Of a stretch of 64,000 nt of DNA, positions 57,455-64,000 are shown in pieces. Where the stretch lies: NCBI GenBank assembly GCA_024398815.1, contig JAKSIL010000001.1, positions 87,238 through 151,237 on the forward strand, written 5' to 3'. Source of the stretch: Fibrobacter sp. GTDB taxonomy: Bacteria > Fibrobacterota > Fibrobacteria > Fibrobacterales > Fibrobacteraceae. The position numbers were made by a program, and so were the translations under genes. The stretch's first letter is position 1; the number at the start of each line of letters is the position of its first letter. The notes under the pieces are model-generated. The model searched no databases and had not been told where the DNA came from. It saw nothing but the letters and a program-made list of their open reading frames with translations.

Positions 57455-58522
57455 ATGGCATACAATATTCAAGAACTTCTATCTGAAATGGTGAAAAAAG
57501 GTGCTTCCGACTTGCATATTACTGCAGGTGCACCTCCTTTGGTCCGCTTGTCTGGTAAGTTGACTCCGCTTGGGCAAGAAAAGCTCAAACCGGACGAAAC
57601 CATGCGTATGACCTACAGCTTGATGAACGAGCTGCAGAAAAAATCCTTTGAACAGCAGAAGGAATGCGACTTTTCGTTCGGTATCGCCAATTTGGCTCGT
57701 TTCCGTGCGAACGCCTACCTGCAACGTGGTTGCGTGGCTTTGGCCCTTCGTATCATTCCTCTTGATATCAAGACCTTCAAGGATCTTGGTCTTCCGAAAA
57801 TTCTGGCAGATTTTACGACCCGTCCGTCGGGCCTCGTCTTGGTGACGGGTGCTACCGGTTCCGGTAAGTCCACGACTCTTGCTGCCATGATCGACAAAAT
57901 CAACAAGGAACGCCACGACCATATCTTGACTGTGGAAGACCCGATTGAATTTTTGCACAAGCACCAGAACTGCATGATCAACCAGCGCGAAGTGGGTAGC
58001 GATACCAACAGCTTCTCCGCCGCACTGAAGATGGCTCTTCGTCAGGACCCCGACGTGGTGCTTATCGGCGAAATGCGTGACCTTGAAACCATTCGTGCAG
58101 CCCTTACCATTGCTGAAACGGGCCACTTGGCCTTTGCGACATTGCACACCAACTCGTGCGTGCAGACCATCAACCGTGTGGTGGACGCGTTCCCCAAGGG
58201 CGAACAGCAGACGGTGCGTACGCAGCTTTCGTTCGTGCTCCAGGGCGTTATATGCCAGACATTGGTGCCGCGCATTGGCGGTGGCCGCTGCATGGCCTAC
58301 GAAATCATGAACGTGACGCCGGGTATTCGCGCCCTTATCCGCGACGACAAGGTGCACCAGATTGAATCCATGATTGAAATCGGCCAGAAGTTCGGCATGA
58401 ACACCATGAACATGTGTCTTTGCGATCTCGTGAAGAACCGCAAGGTTGACCGTTTCGAGGCTTTGGCTCGTTCACCCAGTCCTGACCAGTTGGAACAGCT
58501 CTTCGTAAAGGAAGGAGTCTAG
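57455..58522 (+). CDS. pilT: Type IV pilus retraction ATPase PilT
   Basis: The 355-residue hexameric ATPase has the N-terminal LLSEMVKKGASDLHITAGA, Walker A VTGATGSGKSTTLAAMI (about 128-144), the Asp box and Walker B DPDVVLIGEMRDLETIRAAL, and the His box GHLAFATLHTNS. The AIRNLIRE-like motif of PilT appears as GIRALIRDDKV. It powers pilus retraction at the inner membrane. ATG 57455 is supported by the TATATT box; the longer reading overlaps the divergent gene. PilC follows after 3 bp. Confidence 0.94.
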   Translation: MAYNIQELLSEMVKKGASDLHITAGAPPLVRLSGKLTPLGQEKLKPDETMRMTYSLMNELQKKSFEQQKECDFSFGIANLARFRANAYLQRGCVALALRIIPLDIKTFKDLGLPKILADFTTRPSGLVLVTGATGSGKSTTLAAMIDKINKERHDHILTVEDPIEFLHKHQNCMINQREVGSDTNSFSAALKMALRQDPDVVLIGEMRDLETIRAALTIAETGHLAFATLHTNSCVQTINRVVDAFPKGEQQTVRTQLSFVLQGVICQTLVPRIGGGRCMAYEIMNVTPGIRALIRDDKVHQIESMIEIGQKFGMNTMNMCLCDLVKNRKVDRFEALARSPSPDQLEQLFVKEGV

Positions 58523-58525
58523 TAG

Positions 58526-59728
58526 ATGGCTGAATTCTTGTACAAGGCCCAAAACGCCCAGGGCAACACCTTCGAAGGGACTCTCGAGGCAAACGACAAG
58601 GCAGAAGCCGAAGCTTTGCTTTTGCGCAGGCGCCTGGTTGTCGTCTCCCTCAAGAAGAAACCCAAGGAGCTCAAGCTTAAAATCGGTTCGGGAATCAAGC
58701 ATGAAGACCTGACCCGTTTTACGCGTATGTTCTCGTCCATGTGCTCGGCAGGTCTTCCGATGCTGCAGTGCTTGAACATTCTTGAGGAACAGTGCGAAAA
58801 CCCTGAACTCAGAACTGTGATTCACAAGCTGACGCAGGCCATTAACGGTGGTTCTTCGCTGGCCGATGCCTTGGCGCAGCACCCGAAGGTGTTCGATTCC
58901 TTGTATTGCAACATGGTGGCTGCCGGTGAAGCGGGCGGTATTCTTGAAGGCATTCTTGGACGTTTGGCTGAAACCATGGAAAACAGTACACGCCTAAAGC
59001 GTAAAGTGAAAAAGGCGTTGACGTACCCGGTGATGGTTATCATCGTGGGTATTTTCGTGGTGATTGCCCTTATGACGTTCGTGGTGCCTACGTTCGCCGA
59101 ACAGTTCGAGGCCCTTGATGCCGAACTCCCTGCCATTACCCAGTTGGTGGTGGATGGATCCGACCTCTTGCGCGACAATGCCGCTTTCCTGGTATTTGGT
59201 GTGATTGCTCTTATCATTGCTTTCAAGACGGCCATGAAGGTTCCCAAGATAAAATTTGCATGGGACGGTTTCTTGCTGAAGGTTCCTAAGTTGGGAGACC
59301 TTCAGATTAAGTCGGCTACAGCAAGTTTTGCTCGTACCTTGGGAACTCTTTTGAACGCCGGTGTGTCCATCATGGACTCCTTGAACGTCGTTGCGAAAAC
59401 CGCCGGTAATAAAGTTGTTGAAAAGGCGATTGGAAAGATTGCTATCGGCATTGCCGGTGGTAAGTCCATCGCTGAACCTATGGCCGATGTCGGAATCTTC
59501 CCTCCCATGGTTATCCAGATGACTGGCGTGGGTGAAAAGACCGGTAACCTTGGTGGCATGCTTTTGAAGCTCGCGGATTTCTACGATGAAGAAGTGGATG
59601 CCGCCGTGGATGCCGTGACTTCCATGATTGAACCTTTGATCATCGTGTTCTTGGGTGGCGCTGTTGGCGGCCTCCTGATTGCAATGTATATGCCTATGTT
59701 CTCCATGGGCGACGCCGTTAAAGGCTAG
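58526..59728 (+). CDS. pilC: Type IV pilus inner-membrane platform protein PilC
   Basis: The 400-residue protein starts FLYKAQNAQGNTFEGTLEA and holds two T2SF domains (about 65-190 and 270-390), each with a conserved RLAETMEN- or LAD-type helix pair and three membrane helices overall. It is the assembly platform contacted by PilB/PilT. GGAG lies upstream of ATG 58526. It is followed by a long inverted-repeat element. Confidence 0.92.
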   Translation: MAEFLYKAQNAQGNTFEGTLEANDKAEAEALLLRRRLVVVSLKKKPKELKLKIGSGIKHEDLTRFTRMFSSMCSAGLPMLQCLNILEEQCENPELRTVIHKLTQAINGGSSLADALAQHPKVFDSLYCNMVAAGEAGGILEGILGRLAETMENSTRLKRKVKKALTYPVMVIIVGIFVVIALMTFVVPTFAEQFEALDAELPAITQLVVDGSDLLRDNAAFLVFGVIALIIAFKTAMKVPKIKFAWDGFLLKVPKLGDLQIKSATASFARTLGTLLNAGVSIMDSLNVVAKTAGNKVVEKAIGKIAIGIAGGKSIAEPMADVGIFPPMVIQMTGVGEKTGNLGGMLLKLADFYDEEVDAAVDAVTSMIEPLIIVFLGGAVGGLLIAMYMPMFSMGDAVKG

Positions 59729-59730
59729 GA

Positions 59731-59811
59731 AACCGTCGCGATAGGTCGTTGCAGGGCTCCTCACGTACAATTTAGTACGCTACGTTGCCCTGCGCCTACT
59801 CTCGCTCGGTT
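59731..59811. repeat. Long imperfect hairpin element after pilC
   Basis: Nested complementary blocks flank a short loop: AACCG/CGGTT (59731-59735 and 59807-59811), TAGG/CCTA, GCAGGGC/GCCCTGC (59751-59757 and 59787-59793) and CGTAC/GTACG (59764-59768 and 59775-59779). It lies just past the pilC stop and may act as an RNA 3' structure or be a copy of a dispersed repeat. Confidence 0.65.
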
Positions 59812-59867
59812 CCCGCTTTTAATCGTTTGAAATGAATGCTCCCGCTGAACCTCTCGGCGAGGGCTTT

Positions 59868-60641
59868 TTATTTGTTTCGCCAGCGGGTGTAGCTTGCAGT
59901 TTCCAAGATGCGGTTGGCGTTTTCCACTCGCTCTGCGGTGGGGGATTGCGTATCCTTGAGCACGTAGTCGATTCCGAGTTCGTCGTACTTGCCGAGTGCG
60001 AATGCGTGGTAGGGCAGCACTTCGACGCGTTCCACGTTGCCTAGAGTCCGGATAAAGTCGCGGGTCCGTGCGAGGGCTTCGTCGTTGTCGCTGATGCCTG
60101 GCACCAGCACATGCCGAATCCAGATGGGCTTTTTAATTTCGTCCAGGTAGCGGAAAAAGTCCAGGATGTTTTCGTTGCCGTGACCGGTCAGTTCCTTGTG
60201 CGCGGATTCGTCGATGTGCTTGATATCTACGAGCAGCAAGTCTGTGACGCACATGAGTCGCTCGAATTTTTCGAATGCCGCGTCGGCGTGCCGAAACGAG
60301 ACTCCGCTCGTGTCGATGCAGGTGTGTACACCTGCATTCTTGGCGCACTCGAAGAATTCAATCATAAAGTCCAGTTGCGCCAAGGGCTCGCCGCCGCTCA
60401 CGGTGATGCCTCCGTCCTTGCCCCAGTACGGTTTGTACCGCAGCGCCTTTTGCAAAAGATCTTCGGGAGAAATATCGAATGGCTCTACGCCGCCAATGTC
60501 TTTGCCCTTGAAATCCCATGTTTCCGGGTTGTGGCAGAATTTGCAGCGCATGGGGCAACCCTGCGTGAAGACGACAAAACGAATCCCCGGCCCGTCTACC
60601 GAGCCGAAGGTTTCAATCTTGTTTATTCGTCCAAGGGTCAT
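59868..60641 (-). CDS. pflA: Pyruvate formate-lyase activating enzyme
   Basis: This 257-residue radical-SAM enzyme installs the glycyl radical on PflB. It has the [4Fe-4S] motif QGCPMRCKFCHNPE (CxxxCxxC, about 29-42), GGITVSGGEPLAQ and LVDIKHIDE. It lies 15 bp downstream of pflB in one operon. Confidence 0.93.
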   Translation of the reverse strand: MTLGRINKIETFGSVDGPGIRFVVFTQGCPMRCKFCHNPETWDFKGKDIGGVEPFDISPEDLLQKALRYKPYWGKDGGITVSGGEPLAQLDFMIEFFECAKNAGVHTCIDTSGVSFRHADAAFEKFERLMCVTDLLLVDIKHIDESAHKELTGHGNENILDFFRYLDEIKKPIWIRHVLVPGISDNDEALARTRDFIRTLGNVERVEVLPYHAFALGKYDELGIDYVLKDTQSPTAERVENANRILETASYTRWRNK

Positions 60642-60656
60642 GTAAAGCGCTGAGGC

Positions 60657-62918
60657 TTACAGCACTCCGTGCGACTGGCGGGCGATCACGTCGAGCTGCT
60701 GCTCGCGGGTAAGCTTGATAAAGCGTACGGCATAACCAGAAACGCGGATGGTGAAGTTCTGGTATTCTTCCTTTTCCGGGTGCTCCATGGCGTCTTTCAA
60801 CTTTTCCACGCCGAACACGTTCACGTTCAGGTGGTGGCTGCTTTGGCCGAAGTACCCGTCAAGGACCTGTACCAGCTTTTCGGTGCGTTCGGCATCGTCG
60901 TGGCCAAGTGCTGCGGGGTTGATCGTCTGCGTGTTGCTGATGCCGTCCAGGGCGTATTCGTAAGGAATCTTTGCCACGGAGTTGAGCGATGCCAACAGAC
61001 CGTGTTTTTCGGCACCGTAGCTCGGACTTGCGCCCGGGGAGAACGGTTCGCCAGCTTTACGACCATCGGGGAGAGCCCCGGTAGCCTTGCCATAGACAAC
61101 GTTGCTTGTGATGGTCAAGATGCTAGTGGTATGCTCCGAGTTGCGGTAGCTGGGGGTCTGCTTGATTTTGCGCATGAACGTCTTCAAAAGCCAAATGCCA
61201 ATCTTGTCGGCGCGATCGTCGTCGTTTCCGTAGCGCGGGAAGTCGCCTTCGATCTGGAAGTCTTCGGCAAGGCCAGTGGCCGGGTCGCGGATGACCTTTA
61301 CCTTGGCGTACTTGATGGCGCAAAGGCTGTCGATGACGTGGCTGAACCCGGCGATGCCTGTGGCGAAGGTGCGGCGCACGTTCGTGTCGATGAGGGCCAT
61401 TTCGGCGGCTTCGTAATAATACTTGTCGTGCATGTAGTGGATGAGGTTCAACGTGTTTACGTACAACCTTGCAATCCAGTCCATGTAGAATTCAAATTTC
61501 TGTACAACTTCGTCGTAGTCCAGGTATTCGCTGGTAATGGGCGGGCATTCCGGTCCGACCTGCATTCCCTTGACCAGGCCTTCGTCCTTGCCGCCGTTGA
61601 TGGCGTAAAGGAGTGTCTTGGCGAGGTTCGCACGTGCGCCGAAGAACTGCATTTCCTTGCCGGTCTGGGTGGCGGAGACGCAGCAGCAGATGCTGTAGTC
61701 GTCGCCCCAGATGGGACGCATCGTATCGTCGTTTTCGTATTGGATGGCGCTGGTCTTCACAGAAATTTCTGCAGCGAACTTCTTGAAGTTCTCAGGCAGG
61801 CGCGGGCTGTAAAGGACCGTGAGGTTCGGTTCGGGCGAGGGGCCCATGTTCACGAGGGTATGCAAGAAGCGGAAGTCGTTCTTGGTCACTTGGTGGCGTC
61901 CGTCCTGGCCGATGCCGCCCACTTCGAGAGTGGCCCACACCGGGTCGCCGCTGAAGAGTTCGTTGTAGCTTGTGATGCGGGCGAACTTCACCATGCGGAG
62001 CTTCATCACCAGGTGGTCGATGATTTCCTGGGCTTCGGTTTCGGTAATCACGCCGTTCTGCAAGTCGCGGGTCATGTAGATGTCGATGAACGTGGATACG
62101 CGGCCCACGCTCATGGCGGCGCCGTTCTGTGTCTTGATGGCGGCCAGGTAGCCGAAGTAGAGCCATTGCACGGCTTCGCGGGCGTTCTTGGCGGGTTCCG
62201 AAATGTCGAAACCGTAAATCTTTGCCATGGCCTTCATGCCTTCGAGCGCCTTGATTTGTTCGGCCAGTTCTTCGCGCTGGCGGGCCACTTCTTCGGTCAT
62301 GTTGGCGTTGTCGCTGAATTCCTTATCAATCTTCTTTTGCTTGATGAGGTAGTCGATACCGTAAAGAGCCACGCGACGATAGTCGCCTACGATTCGTCCA
62401 CGACCGTAGGTGTCCGGAAGCCCTGTGATGATGTGGGCCTTACGAGCGGCACGCATGGCCGGAGTGTAAGCGTCGAATACGCCCTGGTTGTGGGTCTTGT
62501 GGTAGTCGGTAAAAATCTTGTGGAGCTCGGCGCTCGGCGTGTAGCCGTAGTTCGTGCACGATTCCTCGGCCATCTTGATTCCGCCAAAGGGCATGAAAGC
62601 GCGCTTGAGCGGCTTGTCGGTCTGGAGGCCCACGATCTTTTCGAGGTCCTTGGTATCTTCTGCAATGTATCCGGCCGGGTGGCTGGTGAGACTGGAGACT
62701 ATGTCGGTGTCCATGTCGAGCACACCGCCCTTGGCGATTTCCTGCTTCTGCAAATCCTGGAGCTCTGCCCAGAGTTTGTTCGTGGCGTCGGTCGGCCCCT
62801 GCAAGAACGACTTGTCACCATCGTATGCGGTATAGTTTTTTTGTATGAAGTCGCGGACATTTATTTCTTCTTGCCAGCGTCCGCCTTTAAATCCTTTCCA
62901 TGCTTCTTTTTCAGCCAT
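60657..62918 (-). CDS. pflB: Formate C-acetyltransferase (pyruvate formate-lyase)
   Basis: The 753-residue glycyl-radical enzyme splits pyruvate into acetyl-CoA and formate under anaerobic conditions. The catalytic Cys pair lies in [18 protein letters not shown] and the radical Gly in the C-terminal [20 protein letters not shown] lies before ATG 62918. A palindrome (63027-63043) sits about 110 bp upstream. Confidence 0.96.
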   Translation of the reverse strand: MAEKEAWKGFKGGRWQEEINVRDFIQKNYTAYDGDKSFLQGPTDATNKLWAELQDLQKQEIAKGGVLDMDTDIVSSLTSHPAGYIAEDTKDLEKIVGLQTDKPLKRAFMPFGGIKMAEESCTNYGYTPSAELHKIFTDYHKTHNQGVFDAYTPAMRAARKAHIITGLPDTYGRGRIVGDYRRVALYGIDYLIKQKKIDKEFSDNANMTEEVARQREELAEQIKALEGMKAMAKIYGFDISEPAKNAREAVQWLYFGYLAAIKTQNGAAMSVGRVSTFIDIYMTRDLQNGVITETEAQEIIDHLVMKLRMVKFARITSYNELFSGDPVWATLEVGGIGQDGRHQVTKNDFRFLHTLVNMGPSPEPNLTVLYSPRLPENFKKFAAEISVKTSAIQYENDDTMRPIWGDDYSICCCVSATQTGKEMQFFGARANLAKTLLYAINGGKDEGLVKGMQVGPECPPITSEYLDYDEVVQKFEFYMDWIARLYVNTLNLIHYMHDKYYYEAAEMALIDTNVRRTFATGIAGFSHVIDSLCAIKYAKVKVIRDPATGLAEDFQIEGDFPRYGNDDDRADKIGIWLLKTFMRKIKQTPSYRNSEHTTSILTITSNVVYGKATGALPDGRKAGEPFSPGASPSYGAEKHGLLASLNSVAKIPYEYALDGISNTQTINPAALGHDDAERTEKLVQVLDGYFGQSSHHLNVNVFGVEKLKDAMEHPEKEEYQNFTIRVSGYAVRFIKLTREQQLDVIARQSHGVL

Positions 62919-63250
62919 AAATCCTCTTGCTCTTCGCTTTAGTTTTCAATTTATTTTCTGTTATAATTTACCAAAAGAAATTGCGGTTTGTCGTTGAAAA
63001 AACAAATAATCTTTGGAAAAAATATGTTTGTAATGATTACAAATATATAAAACAAATTAACTAAAGCGGACGAAAAATAGTTTTGTTTTTTGTAACTTGT
63101 TGAAGACTATGGAATTACGATTTTGGACGATGGGGAAAGTTTGTATTTCCGTAATGAAATCGATACTGTTGCTACAGTTGTGATATTTTTGTTTACTATG
63201 GAAATGACTAGCCATAGTCAATTATGTATATTCTTTGGAAAGAGGTTTTT
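62919..63250. promoter_or_regulatory. Divergent gap between pflB and the GH16 glucanase
   Basis: This 332-bp AT-rich gap holds TATAAC about 40 bp before the pflB start on the minus strand, the palindrome at 63027-63043, and a TATATT-like box (near 63226) plus AAAGAGG before the glucanase ATG. No gene is seen. Confidence 0.5.
63027..63043. promoter_or_regulatory. 17-bp palindrome upstream of pflB
   Basis: TTTGTAAT-G-ATTACAAA is a perfect palindrome around one central base, with further matching bases outside it. Its position upstream of an anaerobic fermentation operon suits an operator for a dimeric regulator. Confidence 0.55.
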
Positions 63251-64000
63251 ATGAATATCAAGTATCTTTTACCGTTCGCCGTCGCTGCAGTCATGTTCGG
63301 CTGCTCCGACGATTCTTCTACACCTGCAGCTGCTACCGATCCTGCTGCCACTGACCCGGCTGCAACAGATCCGGCCGCTACTGATCCTGCCGCCACTGAC
63401 CCGGCTGCAACCGATCCTGCTGCTACAGAACCTGCCGCCACTGACCCGGCAAATCCGTCTGCATCGACTAGTGTAAACCTTGGCCCCGATGATTACTGCA
63501 AGGTAGACCCTGCTGCACCTTCCGCAGTTGCATTTGACGCTACCAAGTCTTACAAATTCTATGGTTGCGAACTCACTGGCCGCGACTCTTACAAGTATGG
63601 CCGTTTCGAAGCTCGTATCAAGATGGCCGCCACTTCCGGTACCGTGAGCTCCATGTTCCTCTACTACGACAACTCCTACCTTGGCGAAGGCGAAAAGTGG
63701 AACGAAGTGGATATCGAAATTTTGGGTAACAAGCCGACAGGCATGCAGACCAACATCATTAGCGGAACCCTCGAAAAGAAGGTGACTTCCGAAGACAAGC
63801 CTGACCTTGGCTTTGACGCTACGGAATGCTTCCACCTCTACGGCATGATTTGGACTCCGGAATACGTCGCTTGGGAAATCGACAGTGTCGAAGTTCGTCG
63901 CGACTCTCTCGGCATGACCAAGGCTCAGGTCGAAGACTTGACCGAATCCCAGAGCCTCCGCTTCAACCTTTGGGCTTCCAAGACTCCGGCATGGACTGGC
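63251..64000 (+). CDS. GH16 beta-glucanase lipoprotein, circularly permuted type (partial)
   Basis: The window holds the first 250 codons. After a lipoprotein signal (MNIKYLLPFAVAAVMFGC) comes a Pro/Ala/Thr/Asp repeat linker (PAATD units, about 26-74), then a GH16 domain with YGRFEARIKMAATSGTVSSM and the catalytic EVDIEILG (E-x-D-x-E, about 157-164). The order matches the naturally permuted F. succinogenes 1,3-1,4-beta-glucanase, where the domain starts near the YGKFEAR strand and the missing part is at the C-terminus. That end lies outside the window. AAAGAGG precedes ATG 63251. Confidence 0.85.
   Translation, partial: MNIKYLLPFAVAAVMFGCSDDSSTPAAATDPAATDPAATDPAATDPAATDPAATDPAATEPAATDPANPSASTSVNLGPDDYCKVDPAAPSAVAFDATKSYKFYGCELTGRDSYKYGRFEARIKMAATSGTVSSMFLYYDNSYLGEGEKWNEVDIEILGNKPTGMQTNIISGTLEKKVTSEDKPDLGFDATECFHLYGMIWTPEYVAWEIDSVEVRRDSLGMTKAQVEDLTESQSLRFNLWASKTPAWTG

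Noticed and set aside
60669..62942. 757-codon open frame on the plus strand opposite pflB
   Set aside because: It is slightly longer than pflB but is an antisense shadow; pflB has full family motifs and a ribosome-binding site, while the shadow shows no domain and strange composition.

Overview
The window looks like chromosomal DNA of a Fibrobacter species, close to F. succinogenes. Four kinds of evidence point there. It carries two protein families described from this genus: the 'Fibrobacter major paralogous' domain TIGR02145 at 36766-39357 and 53169-54449, and TIGR02147 at 1-163 and 34702-35568. It carries many lipoproteins with Ser/Asp-rich linkers. It carries plant cell-wall genes: a lipid-anchored expansin, a family-9-like pectate lyase, and a GH16 glucanase resembling the circularly permuted Fibrobacter enzyme. 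It has a type III glutamine synthetase and anaerobic pyruvate formate-lyase. These assignments come from reading the sequence; no search was run.

Layout. 1-1836: tail of a TIGR02147 protein overlapping a large lipoprotein. 1884-7652: ispA-dxs-trmH-like-pyrF and an unknown gene, tightly overlapped. 7632-9400 (minus): an MCE/MlaD protein and a TPR-like exported protein. 9509-14331: M18 aminopeptidase, a membrane glycosyltransferase with a C-terminal NPCBM-like domain, and two Bat-operon-like TPR proteins, the second with a tandem repeat in its 5' end. 14408-14622: a self-contained unit for a 30-residue membrane peptide. 14666-17882: expansin, yggU/divIVA, and a membrane GGDEF protein with a degenerate active site. 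18064-20725: rpmH-rnpA-yidD-yidC. 20760-24807 (minus): plsC-rnr-rhamnan-synthesis-F-like. 24878-31173 (minus): an eight-gene run hisE-hisG-EAL/HDOD-recR-engB-mlaE-mlaF-pyrC ending at a strong terminator. 31261-39357: lipoproteins, trmB, a second TIGR02147-lipoprotein pair, an acyltransferase and a TIGR02145 protein. 39354-42917: a sigma-54 activator divergent from type III glutamine synthetase, with twin palindromes between them.

42.9-53.1 kb is an accessory, AT-richer stretch: a mntA-hepT pair, pectate lyase, isochorismatase-like hydrolase, PIN toxin, relB-relE pair, a fused type IIG restriction-modification enzyme followed by DUF3800 and a small possibly nuclease-like gene, and a RhuM-PLD protein. 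All three recognisable toxins (hepT, PIN, relE) are broken, each in a different way, while the visible antitoxins are intact. From 53.1 kb core genes return: a TIGR02145 lipoprotein with a hexapeptide repeat, cysteine desulfurase, epmA, a TlpA-like thioredoxin, pilT-pilC, pflA-pflB, and the start of the GH16 glucanase.

Two patterns cut across the window. First, at least eleven genes have a TATATT-type -10 box ending 6-8 nt before the start codon and little or no Shine-Dalgarno sequence, which suggests leaderless mRNAs. Second, dispersed repeats (a hairpin element with conserved flanks and a changing but self-complementary stem, and a 'VIASEAKQS' element) have entered coding regions in frame.
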